A stretch of 64,000 bases of DNA. Origin: Prostheceraeus crozeri. Taxonomy: Eukaryota; Platyhelminthes; Polycladida; Euryleptidae. Every line of letters begins with the position of its first letter. Position 1 is the stretch's first letter. The DNA is taken from the NCBI GenBank assembly GCA_907163375.1, contig CAJQUW010011309.1:1-64000 (forward strand), read 5' to 3'. Of the stretch, positions 24,570-37,061 are shown piece after piece. The notes beneath the pieces were generated by a model, which worked only from the letters and a program-made list of their open reading frames with translations, made no database searches and was not told the origin of the DNA. The position numbers were made by a program, and so were the translations under genes.

Positions 24570-26429
24570 TGCGACTTTAGACCGAAATTCAGATTAACAC
24601 CACATAGGCCTAATTTTGTTCTTTTATCAAGCTTTATTATGAGCTTGATCGTTGTATCTCACATTTACACATGTACATTAAGTGCTTGAGGCAGCAATAT
24701 TTTCAATATTGTGCAACGGAAGCTTACTACATGAACATGTAGATCAGGCTATTGACGACTATATGACAATATCGAATTTAAAATACCGCTACCCTTGAAG
24801 ATTAGCTGTAGGAATTGATACCAAATAAGGGGACCTAATAGTAGGCCTAATTGATACCAAATAAGCCATAATAATGTACAGTAGGTCTAAAAGTTGACCC
24901 TAACTTAACTACTTCCGAGATGAGGCGCGCCAATGCCTCATGACCGGAGCTGCTGGCGAATCGATCGCAACTGGAAACTTCCGTTTCCACTCTCAGGTTG
25001 GTCCTTCTCAGATGGCATCCGATCAGGGTACCCGCTAGCTTCTCAGACTGTCGAATCTGTTGCTTTCGACACAACACTCAGACAGGTCATCCGGACGAAG
25101 TAGGGGAGGAATTCCTATCTTACTATTAAAACATGCAGCAAGTGGTGGCCAGCCGTCACTGGGGTCATCCTAATTCTCATGGCCAAGTCAATGGTGCACC
25201 TATGCCTTGGATTTTTTCCTTCGACTGCTTCACTCAGCGGAATAAATTCCACGTTCCCACCAGAGTCGACCACCTGGGAAGGTGTCCCAGTAGCGAGGGC
25301 CGACACGTCGAAGTTAGTCGCTACTGCTGCCAGTAATGACGCAGCGGCCAGGCACTAAGCCGCTGAGGAGGTTACTCCATACCGTATTACACCATTGACT
25401 TTGAATGTGTAAATGCATCATCAGTTCATTATTTTCATCGTTGAAGACTATACTTACTTTTCCAAATCAAGTCAAAATATCAATTGCTGAAAAATTCTGT
25501 CGTTGAACGTCAAACTTCGGAAGCTTGCAATGATAAGTGACTCCATTTGGTTGTTCTCGCTTAAATGAAGTTATCAAGAACCAATGATAACTGAAAGTAC
25601 TCTCATTGGACAATCAGGGGCAGGAAGACCAAATTTCCGTTTGAACGTAATGCAAATTGAAGTCTGAATTCTGACGAACTAGCATGTTGATGTCACATGA
25701 AACTTACACAGTCAGCAGGTTCCGATCATGAGGATTCGAATGATGCAAATTATATTCCGATTTGACGAATTCATCACGGAGAAAAATTGAGTCGCAAGCA
25801 AGTACTTTTTGTATGATAGAATGATTGCCAATTTGACGATTGTCGCTTGTGCGCTCCTTCATGATGTGCGTTGATCGTGCTCGGCCAATCACGCAAGTGG
25901 AAGGGAGGTGATTGCTCCCCTGTCTGTTTCTATCATTCAGCGCTGGCTTTTCGGTATCTGCTAGTGTTGTACCTCGGCCAGTAAAAAAGGAACGCATACA
26001 TACAACCCACAGACAGGCGAAATGAATCCATCTCTGTGAGTGCATCACATGAAATCGGTTTATCGCAGCAAGTCATCACCATCCAGCCACAGCTCTGACT
26101 TGCTGTAAACATAAACAAACTAGAGATTTTCCACCCCTTCATAAAGGACTTGACGCCTTGGTTAAGTTCAACATCTTTTCATGTTGATAGGAAAGCCACG
26201 TGTTGCTTGCATAATAAGAGATGGAAGAAGCAATGCCGCATCCTTCAGCCTCAGTAGGCTACTATTGAGAGGTCATGCAGGCAAGACTTCTCCACAAAAT
26301 TGATGAATATGATAGCAGTAGATATATCCTACGTGATATAGGAATAAGTTGGCAGGTTGGGGGCCCCCCAACTTGATCCAAGGCTCGGGCCCCCCCGCAA
26401 CGCGGGGCCAGCGGGGGTGGTTGTTACGC
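24570..26429. other. Host DNA without recognisable genes
   Basis: Sequence right after copy A. No ORF with a recognisable domain and no repeat with clear ends. Around 25121-25395 it is more GC-rich and lacks intact frames. It could hold an undetected exon of the host gene whose exons are at 29338 and 63012. Confidence 0.4.
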
Positions 26430-26650
26430 CCCTGGTTGAGAGTGAACAAGACAAGCTGGCAAACATGCACAATCACTGTTAAACACAAATTACTTAAAAA
26501 CACGCCACTCTACTGACGCCAAGGTCACAATTAAGCCACGCTACTGTCCACTACACTCTATCAACAAACTTAAACGCATTAGGATACTACTGGCTACAGA
26601 ACAGTAAAAGTAAATACATAAAACACGAAATGCTTAAGTACAGAACGAAG
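26430..26650 (-). repeat. Penelope-type 3' end segment, inverted copy
   Basis: It is the reverse complement of 27574-27785 over ~200 bases (shared GTAGCCAGTAGTATCCTAAT and GTGACCTTGGCGTCA). It ends next to a G/C-rich block (26358-26420). It is probably a truncated copy of the element that carries the GIY-YIG coding region at 27287. Confidence 0.65.
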
Positions 26651-27286
26651 AGGGGTGATTTACAGGCAGAAGTGTGGAGAATGTGACAAGCACAGAATTA
26701 AATATTTTGTTTATCTGCTTCGGTTTGCTAGAAGTGTGATTAATGCGAAATCGACGGCACATAGAGGAACCTATTAAGTGGGCAAAACGGAATTCCTAAT
26801 ACCTTACAGAGATAGGAAAAAAAGTCGTGCGTCGCTTGCGGATTAATGTGAGTTCCAGCAAAGTGCTTCGATTGCCAAAATTCCTTCAGATTCTAAGACT
26901 TCAGATCATTGCCCACAAGTTTTCTCCATAATGTTGGCCCTTCCGATCATTATTAAAGAAAGTGGCAGGCGTACGAAAATTAGTTCACTTGATGATTTCA
27001 CATCCTCTCCTCGGCATTGCTCACTGTATAGTGCATACACTGAATCGAATGTTAGCCAGACAGCCATATGTGTTTTGGTGTGTGCAAAGTGATATCACAG
27101 CACGCACCCATCTCTCACTGGCTCTGGTGTCCCCTGCTGACAGCTTATTGTTTGCCATTTCCAATAGCAAGTGATACACGAATTATCCATTCGGGAAGGA
27201 GCTGTAATGTGCCATTTCGACATTAAGGTTGCATACAATTCTTCCTTTCTAGGAAACCGAAGCACGCGCAGATGAATCTAATTCTG
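26651..27286. other. Host DNA between inverted segments
   Basis: No coding similarity recognised. Short frames only. Confidence 0.35.
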
Positions 27287-27566
27287 TGGTGACAAGTGCT
27301 ACGTGGGTGAGACATCTCGAAGAGCAAGGGAGAGGAAGAAAGAACACGAGAAGGATACGCGCGAGATGAACACAAGGTCTGCAATCAGTGAGCACTGTCA
27401 TAGGATGAATCATCGTCCTGCATTCGACACATTCGAGGTCATAGGAATTGAAGTGAACTGGAGACGGAGGAGGATAAAAGAAGGTTTTCATATCCTCAGC
27501 AACGACACGTTCAACCGAGACTGTGGAGTTGCAGTGGACCGCGTGTGGAAGTCTCTCTATCGGTGA
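27287..27566 (+). pseudogene. Penelope-like GIY-YIG endonuclease fragment
   Basis: GDKCYVGETSRRARERKKEH followed by SAISEHCHRMNH and RRRIKEGFHI matches the GIY-YIG C-terminal domain of Penelope-like retroelements (CYVGETSR, H, IKE pattern). The reverse transcriptase part is absent. It is followed by the 3' segment 27574-27785 and a CCTGAGGAAGG tail-like motif (~27794). Confidence 0.7.
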
Positions 27567-27860
27567 CTGCTTCTTTCTGTACTAAGCATTTCGTGTTTTT
27601 ATGTATTTAACGTTTTATTGTTCTGTAGCCAGTAGTATCCTAATGCGTTTAAGTTTTTGATAGAGTATAGTGGACAGTAAGCGTGGCTTAATTGTGACCT
27701 TGGCGTCATAGAGTGGCGTGTTTTAAGTAATTTGTGTTTAACAGTGATTGTGCTTGTTTGCCAGCTTGTCTTGTTCACTCTCAACTTGTCGTGCCTGAGG
27801 AAGGGTGGATCACCGAAAACTTGCCAATAAGAAGAAATTTTCGAAGAGGAGCATGACTAT
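27567..27860 (+). repeat. 3' region of the Penelope-like element
   Basis: It follows directly after the GIY-YIG fragment and is repeated in inverted orientation at 26430-26650. It extends through TGCCTGAGGAAGGGTGGAT, a type of sequence often seen at Penelope ends. Confidence 0.5.
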
Positions 27861-28053
27861 ACCACGGTATGTGAAGAATTTTTTTACTTTATGTACTGTA
27901 CATGTTGGACAATAAGTCAATATGTACATGTACTGTATTTAAGTATAGAAACGCAATAATTCATGAGTCAATACACGTATATACATTGTATGATGCATGG
28001 CATGATCTCAGAGCTCGTGTAGATTTCACAAAACTTCAAAATTCAGGAAGTTT

Positions 28054-28100
28054 GCATATATCGGCGGTTTTCGACTGTCCCTTGAGCCGCCGATATATGC
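28054..28100. repeat. Perfect 14-bp hairpin
   Basis: GCATATATCGGCGG (28054-28067) and its exact reverse complement (28087-28100) are separated by 19 bases. It could be a small foldback element or the end of a miniature transposon. No gene is associated. Confidence 0.6.
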
Positions 28101-29337
28101 GAATTCTACTGTATCACAATGCTTTAACAACGTTCTACACACATTGATAGATTTCAGTAACTTCAGCGATAAATATTGCCAGTACAACATAAGTCAAGAC
28201 CGCCGAGTAACTCATGAGAGTTAAAGTCAGACCTACCGAGGCTTTGCGCACCCCATGCGTACGTAGATCGTAGATTTAAGCAATTAATATTAAGCAAAAT
28301 GTACGTTATGTAAGTTTATCTAGGTATATGCACGTATTTAAAATATGGAGATGAAAGTGATACTTATTTTTGGTCATTTTGCTAAACAAGGCTTTACTTA
28401 GCCATGCATTTTAATTTACTGTGAGGTTTTTAAACTCATCACTTAGTAATAGTCAGACTTTTATTCAAGATACCAAAGAAAACTCCGATGCACTTTTTGT
28501 CAGCAGCAGCGTTGATAGAATATTGTTGGCAAGATTTTGGACTTTTTTTACTGCGTAAGACTCGCAACTTTAATTACATCATTAGAGGCTGCATAATGTG
28601 CCAATTGGCCGCATGACGAGTCTGTTGCGAAATTGCACGCAAGCGCGTTAAGAAACACAAAAAAAACAGAAAACGATTTTTGGCCATCTCTGTCTACTGA
28701 TTGAGAGTTAATACCTGCATATACGAATACGATGTGAATAACCACAAATTGTTTTTGCAAGATACAACAATGCTTATTTACAAAACTTCATCATTAGAGA
28801 TGACACGTCAACGACATAACCATCGCCTCACAAACATCACTTGGAAATGAAACGAATTCATGAATATTTCATCTGATTGTGCAAACAATTAGTTATTTCA
28901 ATTAAGATTCGAAGAAACTTAATAGAAATGGTGGGTTCAATAAAAGCCGTAATCATAGCAGCTGAAATCAATAAATTATGCTCATTTAACTCAGTGGCCA
29001 AAATCATGGCATTCCGGGGGCTATTTCAGGGCTAATTGGCTATTTCGCTAAAATTTAAGGGCGATTCCTGGGCTCGGCCGCCACCCTGAATGCAATAAGG
29101 CAGACATAAAGCAAATGAATTGTCGCAATTCCATCGGCGATAAGCTTTATCACATCAGATTTATGAATATATTGCCTGAAATCCTGATAATTCTTGCGTA
29201 TGCAACATAGGGGAGGTCAACTAGAAACGCAACTACGTAAAATTTTATGTTAAAAACCCAAGTTTGGGCTCTTGGATTTCTGTTAAAAAACCGGGGGTTT
29301 CGCCAATTTTACATACAAGCACTTATAGATGACATAC
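28101..29337. other. Intronic/intergenic host DNA
   Basis: AT-rich sequence with no coding similarity or repeat ends that I can support. Confidence 0.35.
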
Positions 29338-29579
29338 TTGTTCTTGCTGCTGTCCAAATTGTGCATTAAAGTACTCATCCATAAATTTATCCCTATCAAA
29401 ATAGTCCAACGGCATAAACAAACAATCCTTGAAAACGGCGAAATCGCTGTCGTTACTGAGAATAGCAAATGCACGCGGCTTCCGCTCCAAATATTGCTTT
29501 ACAATGATATAATCGGCTTCTCCAAAAGGAATGTTATAAAATTCACAATCAGCAACTCTAAGAGCATTTTCAATAGTCA
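29338..29579 (-). CDS. Exon of an XPG/PIN-type host gene (FAM120/asteroid-like)
   Basis: The exon is bounded by an acceptor TATTTTTTCAG (AG at 29580-29581) and a donor CAA/GTATGT. It encodes ENALRVADCEF, FGEADYIIVKQYL and FAILSNDSDFAVF, the EAD and DSDF acidic motifs of PIN/XPG-I-type domains. It begins with two bases of a split codon. The exon at 63012-63474 on the same strand ends with one base of that codon and carries the XPG N-terminal part, so the two can be joined directly. The exit phase is 0; the following exon would lie to the left and was not found. Confidence 0.6.
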
Positions 29580-29637
29580 CTGAAAAAATAGAAAATCAAA
29601 TCATAGTAATGACATGGATTATATTGTAGAGTGTGTA

Positions 29638-31225
29638 CACTGTAACCGCTGGATACGAAAATTACATACAAACATATACCAAAATCACATACAATTTGAA
29701 ACTAACATCTGATACGAGATTCTCGTATGTTTACAGAGATCTGGTATGTTTTTCATACGAAATCTCGCTGTACTTGCGTAGCGTGATTTGGTATGTAGCC
29801 GATACGAACTATTCTATTTGTGATTGGCTGTTTTACAATTAAATACCAGTTGTTCGTATGTTTTATATAAGAGAACCGATGCAAATTCGTCCTCATTCGT
29901 ATGTGTTTAGTATCAAGAGCTTTAAGTTACATGGCAAAAAATAAGTTATATTAAACACTACTGTCAAATGACATTTTTCCAGTAATACCACTCGTGAATA
30001 TTTCTTTGTGAAAGTGTGGTATTTAACTACTCGTAGATTGGATTTATTGTGAAAGTAACGCCGCATTTCATCGCATATTTTAGATAACCCGGTTAATCGT
30101 CGCTTAGCGCACTTAAATAATACCCGTATTGCCTTCACTTATCCTAATAGCTTGAAATCTAGATTAATTAATAACTCGTCCCGAAAGTGTAATAATAGTA
30201 AAGGTGTGTATCGTATTTCTTGTAAGGATTGTTCTAAGTCGTATATAGTAGAAACTGGTAGGAGTTTTGATGTTCGGATGAAGGAGCACCGTCATGCAGT
30301 CAGTTCCTTCGACACATAATAATTGCCCTTTCGGTTCATTCTTTTAGTAATAACCACGACCCTGATTTTGATAATTTTGTTGTTTTAAAAAGGAGTTCTG
30401 ATGTTAGCCTTCGTCGTATTTTTGAATCCGCTTTTATTAGTTCTGACCGTAATTGTAGGAATTTTAATTCCGGTTTTTCTTTCGTTGATCCTCTCACCTC
30501 AATCAGAGGTTTTGTTCTATTTAAATTGCACCTTATTCTTAGTTCTGTGGTTCTGTCTGCGATAATTCTATTTTCTAGTTTCGTTCTCCCTATCTCTATG
30601 CCCTCAATGTGCGTCTGTTTTTCACTCTGTATGCATCCTTGATTTTTGAGTTTTTTGTATGTTACAGTGTAAATTACAATCATTTTCACCCAGTTTGTCT
30701 TGATATTCGCAGTGCTCCGAACCGAAACGCGTCGATAATAAACATTCTTATTATAAAGTGAGGTTTACCTTCACATTTTACATGAAAAACCAATTTTTTT
30801 TCATTCTAATCATATTTTTGCGTCATGCATTACATGTGTCTTTATTCGGATTGATAATATGCTTAATTTCAAAATTACATTATGCATAATTGTTGATGGA
30901 TGAAATCTTGTTGATTATTCATGAAATGCCTTAGACTTACGTGTATTAAAATCGAATTCAGTATTGAAAGTAGGAGTCTTAAATGTCAACAGTAGTAACA
31001 TTAGTGTGATATTTATTGACAAAAGGCCTAAAATCAACATATATTAGAAATCATTGATGCTTTCCTTTAACATTGTGCTGGTATGGCTTTAGTATGTAAA
31101 GCATACCACATTTGAAATAACATACGAAAAGCATACAAATACATACCGAGAGAATACAGAAATATACCAAAAAATATTTTGGTATGCGTCCCTCTTATGT
31201 GATTGGTATTGAGCGCTTTACAGTG
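29638..31225. mobile_element. TIR element with TA duplication, ~1.6 kb, non-autonomous
   Basis: The ends CACTGTAACCGCT (left) and AGCGCTTTACAGTG (right) are inverted and flanked by TA (29636-29637, 31226-31227). The subterminal parts contain repeated GGTATGT/ACATACC motifs. No transposase is seen; the interior includes a Penelope GIY-YIG fragment. It lies 57 bases outside the host exon at 29338-29579. Confidence 0.55.
30070..30500 (+). pseudogene. Second Penelope-like GIY-YIG fragment
   Basis: Readable parts are AFTYPNSLKSRLINN, GVYRISCKDCSKSYIVETGR and VRMKEHRHAV, then DPDFDNFVVLKRSSDV and NSGFSFVDPLT. This is the end of a Penelope-type ORF with a GIY-YIG domain, where YIG has become YIV. 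It is frameshifted near 30320. It differs from the fragment at 27287, so it is a separate lineage. Confidence 0.65.
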
Positions 31226-31599
31226 TATACAGACTATAGTCTGGATGTTTTAAAACATGCTTTTTGAAAATTCCACTAAAAAAGACATTCTACATGGGAA
31301 TTACTGATATATAATGCAAACTCATAAACTCTGGCTTGAATAACATATTCTAAGCCTTCTAAATGTGTTTTGATGGTTAGATGGATCTGATAGTCACCAA
31401 TTGTACACATTTACTGTATATGCAAAAATTCTCAGCATCTAATACACATTCCTAGGTCGGGCGAGTGCAGTCGGGGAATCAAGGGTGTTGGTGTCTTGTA
31501 TTGACTTAATAGTTGTCATTCTCTTCAGATATTCAATGTACTGCAACAGATCTTTGCTGTCAAGATTAGAACCGCATGTTGCAGCAATACGTAGAATGC

Positions 31600-32063
31600 T
31601 AATAAAAGGAACGTAGCCTTGTCAGAGAAACATAGTCTGTTCAAAAAGTTCTCATCGGCGGCGATCCACTGTTGGAATTCACTGCACATAGTTACTCTCG
31701 CGGCTTTATCATCGGCGACCAGTTGCCAACAAAAAGAAAGTCTATACGGTTCAAATCGTAATGCAGCACGCTCCGACCGTAGAGAAAGAAATCTCAGCAA
31801 TTGCAGCTGCTTGCCGGATCGATGTAGAAGGATATTCTTCGAAGATGTCTTTAATTTCGTCAATCTTGTCGTCATAGCGCCGAGGTCTACCACATTGGGG
31901 TGCCTCCAAAGCTGAACCAGTCTCCTTAAACGTGTTGAAGATTGATCTCATTGTCTTATGAGTCGGAATGCTCGATACCCTTCCATTTCTAAGATGTCTT
32001 TCAACTTATGTCACTGAATCAAACTTTGCCATGAGAAGAACAACTTTAATACAGTCCTCGACA
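31600..32063 (-). pseudogene. Mariner/IS630-type transposase remnant
   Basis: The minus strand reads VEDCIKVVLLMAKFDS, then RSIFNTFKETGSALEAPQCG (helix-turn-helix with GRP motif), PSTSIRQAAAIAEISFSTVG and, in another frame, FLNRLCFSDKATF, the block before the first catalytic region of such transposases. The catalytic triad is not present. Stop and frame changes make it a relic. Confidence 0.65.
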
Positions 32064-32552
32064 GTCACCATTCTGTTAACAAATGCAATCACGCTGTGTT
32101 TTAACAACAAACGTTTGCATTTTCAAATGCCTAAGTTGACGATGCTTGAATTTTCAATCGATAATCAGATTTATGAGTTAAAATATCTATGAGTTCTATT
32201 GCCATTTCGCAATGCACTGATGCCATGCACAATGAACTAAATTATTCGAATTCTTTCCAGTGACGCATATCAATTTGAATGTTAAATTTTCATGTTAGAA
32301 TAGAGTGAAGTAACGTTATACCAGAATTCGTTATCGAGGTTTAAGTACTAAATATACTCAATTTATCATTTTTGATTTGTGATAGTGGTCTTCTAAATAA
32401 CAACACGTATGCATAATAAAACTTTAGAGCCTCAGGTACATTTTGGTGAAAAGTATTTGGCGATCCGATAAATCCGATAAATGTAGCGTCCGTGACATTG
32501 ATTGAAAGCAAGGTAAGGACTTAAAAATCACCCTGTATTACATTGTTGATTT
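32064..32552. other. Host DNA, nothing recognised
   Basis: AT-rich stretch without supported features. Confidence 0.35.
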
Positions 32553-33169
32553 ATTCAATATCTAAAAAGATAGAAGGAGAGCCAAAGCTGCAATATATGT
32601 CATCAATTATCATATATATTGTTTTTCCTATAATAACCCAATATTTCGGCTGTCACAGCCAGCTTCAGGGGAGCAAAGGTTTACAAGTTCGTATGGATTT
32701 CAAAATTTCTTAAAAGTCTATGGCATATTTGGCAACACAAGTAAGGATCATAGCACTGCAAAGGCGGTTCCCACCGCAGCCGCCAGCAGCCATGATAGCT
32801 CAATTTCCAGATCAGGTCAATCAGCCATATCTGAGAGTGCATTTTGCTGGAGAGTGCATGGCTGGTTGACCTGATCTGGAAATTGAGCTATCATGGCTGC
32901 TGGCGGCTGCGGTGGGAACCGCCTTTGCAGTGCTATGATCCTTACTTGTGTTGCCAAATATGCCATAGACTTTTAAGAAATTTTGAAATCCATTCGAACT
33001 TGTAAACCTTTGCTCCCCTGAAGCTGGCTGTGACAGCCGAAATATTGGGTTATTATAGGAAAAACAATATATATGTATATGATAATTGATGACATATATT
33101 GCAGCTTTGGCTCTCCTTCTATCTTTTTGATCAACTATGCTGCTGAAACGGAGCTTCTATTCAATATCT
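32553..33169. mobile_element. Large palindromic foldback element with 11-bp target duplication
   Basis: Arms at about 32565-32826 and 32860-33128 are near-perfect reverse complements (~260 bp each) around a 33-bp loop containing a GAGAGTGCA repeat. The right side has an unpaired ~30-bp tail (GATCAACTATGCTGCTGAAA...). ATTCAATATCT flanks the whole unit at 32553-32563 and 33159-33169. Inverted arms, an asymmetric tail and a long variable target duplication fit Penelope-like LTR structures, so I prefer that origin to a classic foldback transposon. Confidence 0.7.
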
Positions 33170-35640
33170 CTTTAGCTCCCCTCTCTTTTGTGGTTTGCGT
33201 ATTCTTTTAAGGTAATCATGTACATCTCATTTTTTTCATGTACTCAAACAGTTCATTCTTCAGCAATAATTTCCCGTCTGCTAATTCAGTTTATCATTGT
33301 GTCTATCTATCATTGGCGGACTTTCAATAGGGCGTCATTCCATTGTTGCACATGGTAATTAATCCTCATATATTGTTAGCTAGCTTCGGTATCCGATTGA
33401 TTGTTGTCACCACAAAGACAAATTGCTTTGTGTGCGTTGTTTTGTCAAGATATGACATTCTTCAATACTGATGGGCACGCCAAGAACTAGTCCCGAGGGG
33501 CAGAGAGATCCATTTTCCATTGAACATACTGCGAATTCAAATCTGAATTCTGACAAACTAAATCATTGACACCGCATTGAACGTACACAGTCAGTAAATT
33601 TGGATCGTAAGGAGTGGAACGATGTGAATAATAATTCCGCTTGATGAATTTATCACGACGAAACATTGAGTCAAAGATAGGGTCTTCAACATAGAAATTA
33701 ACAATACCATAGAAAGTCCTAGAATGGAAATTGCATGAAAATTATGGCACACGCCGGGGGAACTTAGTTGGGGCAAAATGCAAATTTTACGAGCTGGTTT
33801 CCTTGTTTTCTGGTTGGCATTTATATTTATCAAGCCAATTTGTGATCTGGATTGTTGCCCCTTGTCCAAAGATCATGTGTACAAAAGCAATAATGAATTT
33901 ACAGAAAACTGCAGCGACAGGATGATAAAGAAAGAAATCCTTTAAAACGTTCTGTACGTTCATCATTTTGAAATATCGTTCCTATAATCTATCAAGGGTA
34001 TAATCAGACATATATGCAACTTGTAATGTCGATTTACAAAAAATGCATTACTCTAGCTTGAAATCAGAGGCCAATAAAGCTTACAACATTCATTTTACTT
34101 TGAGGAACTTCCCTGCTCATTATATTCGAACAATTTTCAAAATCTTTGCATGCTTTCAAATGTCAGCTTCCAAAATATCATCGCACTATATCACATGTGT
34201 CATTCAATGAATAATTGAAAAGTTCCAGAGACATTTAATTTATCTGAGTGATGATTGTAGCTAAAGAAGCTTTCATTGTGATTATTTTAAAAAAGCGCTA
34301 GGTTTCGTTACCGCTTCAAGGAGAAATTATCCAATAATTAAGAATTTTTATCTGTGAATTCTTGAGATGTTCTCATAACCAGTCCCCTGACCACTCACAA
34401 TCATGGCTCTGTGAAACAAATTTTAAATCGTTCTCCAGTATTGAAAAAATGGATAATGGTTGTCAATGACTGCTACGTATAGAAACAGCATATTAACCAT
34501 TAGAATAGTGAGCTATTTCATAATGAAACAATACCATCATCTCACTTAAAATTCTCTTCAAGAAAATCCTGCATTAATTTGCTGTCACCCACTTCCACAA
34601 CTAACTTGACAAATAGTTTGACTATGATACAATGCATTAGATCTAAACCGATCTGCAAACCATAGATTTTTCCATGTGCCATCATTGTACATAAGCAAGA
34701 TATCAAACTTCCATTCTACATGTAGTGTACTATTATCTACTTCTATGGTCTTCAATGTGACAACGACAGCTCGTGTTTTCCTTGATACAACTTTCCTTAC
34801 GCATTGCGCGCGCTTGGCCAATCACGTATGCCAAAGGGAGAGCGATCATTCCACATCTCTCTACCATTGCATACATTGGCCGAGGTAGAATCGCGTCACC
34901 TCTAGAGTAACAGCGACAGACGAATCCATCTCCGTGGCTGTCACTGATTGATTCTTCAATGCATCGTAGAAAAATGCATCGCCTACGACTTTAAATAATA
35001 GACTGGAATCGTTCTGTATTCGCTTGTAATTTCAGTTTTTCATTATCTGGCGTCCATAAGTTGGCAAAAGGTTTTATCCGAAATTTAGCGATTGCGTAAA
35101 TGGGTGCACAGTTAGGTATTGCGTTGGAACTGGTGGTTCTTTTTTCATAGGAATGAAGATAGTGACTAAAGCTTCATGTTTGAGCATTTTTTTCACAAAG
35201 GCACATGTGTTTAAGTGCTTAATTATGCGATGAGACGTTTTACGGAAATGTGAAACAAAAATTGCATTGGGTCATATTCTGATGTGGAGTTTTTGTGGCG
35301 CATATTACTGGCAATCCATCTTTATTGATGTATGAGTAAAAAAGGTCATTTAATATAAATCGGCCAAGTGTCGATTTCATCTGAGATTGGTATCTGGGAA
35401 GCAAGTTTTCAGTAGGACGGGCTAATAGACAATCTGCGGTCAAACATCGCAAGCAAGATGACAAAAAATTGTTTCAGTCCAAATTTGAAGATTGGCTTTT
35501 GATATCAAATTTGTCAAAAGACTTTGGATGTACTCTTTGGATAAACTAAAAAAATAGCATTTCTGAAACTTGACTGCCTCTTCTGCACAGAAATGAAAAA
35601 TTAAGCACCAGAAGAATAGACTCTATGTCTCAATAGATAC
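33170..35640. other. Intronic/intergenic host DNA
   Basis: No recognisable coding domain or bounded repeat. Several frames of 60-90 codons lack any motif. Confidence 0.35.
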
Positions 35641-35940
35641 AGCAACCGTGATGGGTTCGGATCTGAATTCAATCCGGTTTCCGGATCGTCCGGGTCAAGG
35701 ACCTGGACGACCCGGGGGCTTTGGTTCAGGCAGACCCGCGCACACCTCCATCAATGAATGGTTTTAGACGTCACTACTACCCTTTACTGGGGGACTTGGA
35801 CGGTGCTAACACAGTCAGACTTTAATCTGGAGCACTGTGATCTAGTCCGATTGCCCTTCCTGACGACTTTCGGGGCTCGACCTCTGGACCGAAAGATCGC
35901 TAGGACAAGCACTTAACCACTGTGCCACGGAGACCACCAA
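35640..35940 (-). repeat. tRNA-derived SINE
   Basis: Read on the minus strand from 35936, GTGGCACAGTGGTTAAGTGC is a box A and GGTCGAGCCCC a box B of an RNA polymerase III promoter, followed by a body rich in CCGGGTCGTCC. It lacks the folded 3' half and ends expected of a functional tRNA gene. Confidence 0.55.
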
Positions 35941-36510
35941 AACCAAAAAACAGTAGGCCCACGCCTATGCAAAGGGCGGATCCCTGCTGTACATACATCG
36001 CTTTCCATCTAGGCCCATATTTTAGGCCTGTATGACAACCTATTCACACGATTCAATACCTTCATTAGGAGTACAAGTTTAAGGGCCGACCTATTGTGAT
36101 AGCCTTGGCATAAAGCAAGTAATTTTAATGCAAGCCTATAAGCGATAAACCCTGATGCATCGGTAGCCTAAAAACGTAGCTATGCATTTTGTAGGGCCAC
36201 GCAGCTAAAATGTACTTGTTTAGGCTATAACTCTGCAGCATGCAGGTTACCAATTATTGACTAGGCTTAGAGTCATTCGTCACCATTAGTCATCATTTAG
36301 AAATCATGATGTAAATTATTACCGTATATCATCTTTTAGTTTAGTCATCTGGAAACCAAACATGCACGGGCTTGGTAGGCTATGTAGCTACATGTAGATA
36401 TAGTCGCACGACGTAGCCTATAAATCTCCAGATTTCTTATACTAATTTACAGTAATTTTACAAGTGCCAGCGGTCATATGTTATTAGATTTACAAACAAG
36501 CGACGGAATA
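35941..36510. other. Host DNA, nothing recognised
   Basis: No supported feature. Short, repeated CTAGGCCTA-like words occur. Confidence 0.3.
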
Positions 36511-36632
36511 GAGAATTTACAGTCCGGGTCCATGGACTCGGAGCGGTGGACCCGACCCGAATTCAACCCTGGTTCGAATCAGAGACGTTGGTGCAAGAAT
36601 GCCCTCTAACCACAAGGCCGCCGGACTATCAG
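36511..36632 (-). repeat. Second tRNA-like SINE fragment
   Basis: The minus strand shows GGCCTTGTGGTTAGAGGGC (box A-like) and GATTCGAACCAGGG (box B-like) spaced as in tRNA-derived SINEs. A GGGTCGGGTCCACC body resembles the SINE at 35640-35940. Confidence 0.4.
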
Positions 36633-37061
36633 TTGATAGCGTAAATTAGCCAGGAAGGCACTGCTTTACCGCAGGCACGTGAAGAGCGGGGACTCCATGT
36701 TGTCCTCAACTTTTCTCAACGATGCTCTTGATTCTTTTCGGCTCTGGACGTGGATTCTCTTTCCTCCCATTTTTTCATGACGACGGAATAGCAGCAGCGG
36801 CGCTGAATTAAATTCACAGAGTAAAAAAGCGAGTGCGTGTCAAGTCTATCCTTTCATTAGTTTTACTATGTCTATGATCACAGCTCAACTTATGTTAGCG
36901 GCTTCCTTGTCACTATTGATCTCCTTTGAACAGAATTTATTCACATACACCAGTGGCTCCCAACCTTTTCATGTCTCAGTACCACTTGAGATCTTAACAT
37001 GTTCGCCGCGTACCACTTAGTCCCAAAGAAATTCTTTTTCTGTTAGGAAAGATATAATAAT

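Noticed and set aside
10-24575. 6-bp target duplication around copy A
   Set aside because: TAGGCG and TGCGAC do not match; insertion-site duplication cannot be shown.
26273-26503. 76-codon minus-strand ORF in a G/C-rich patch
   Set aside because: Its open frame results from G/C runs and overlaps a Penelope 3' segment; no family similarity.
35860-35936. Functional tRNA gene
   Set aside because: Only box A and box B are tRNA-like; the cloverleaf is not complete and the sequence continues into a repeat body.
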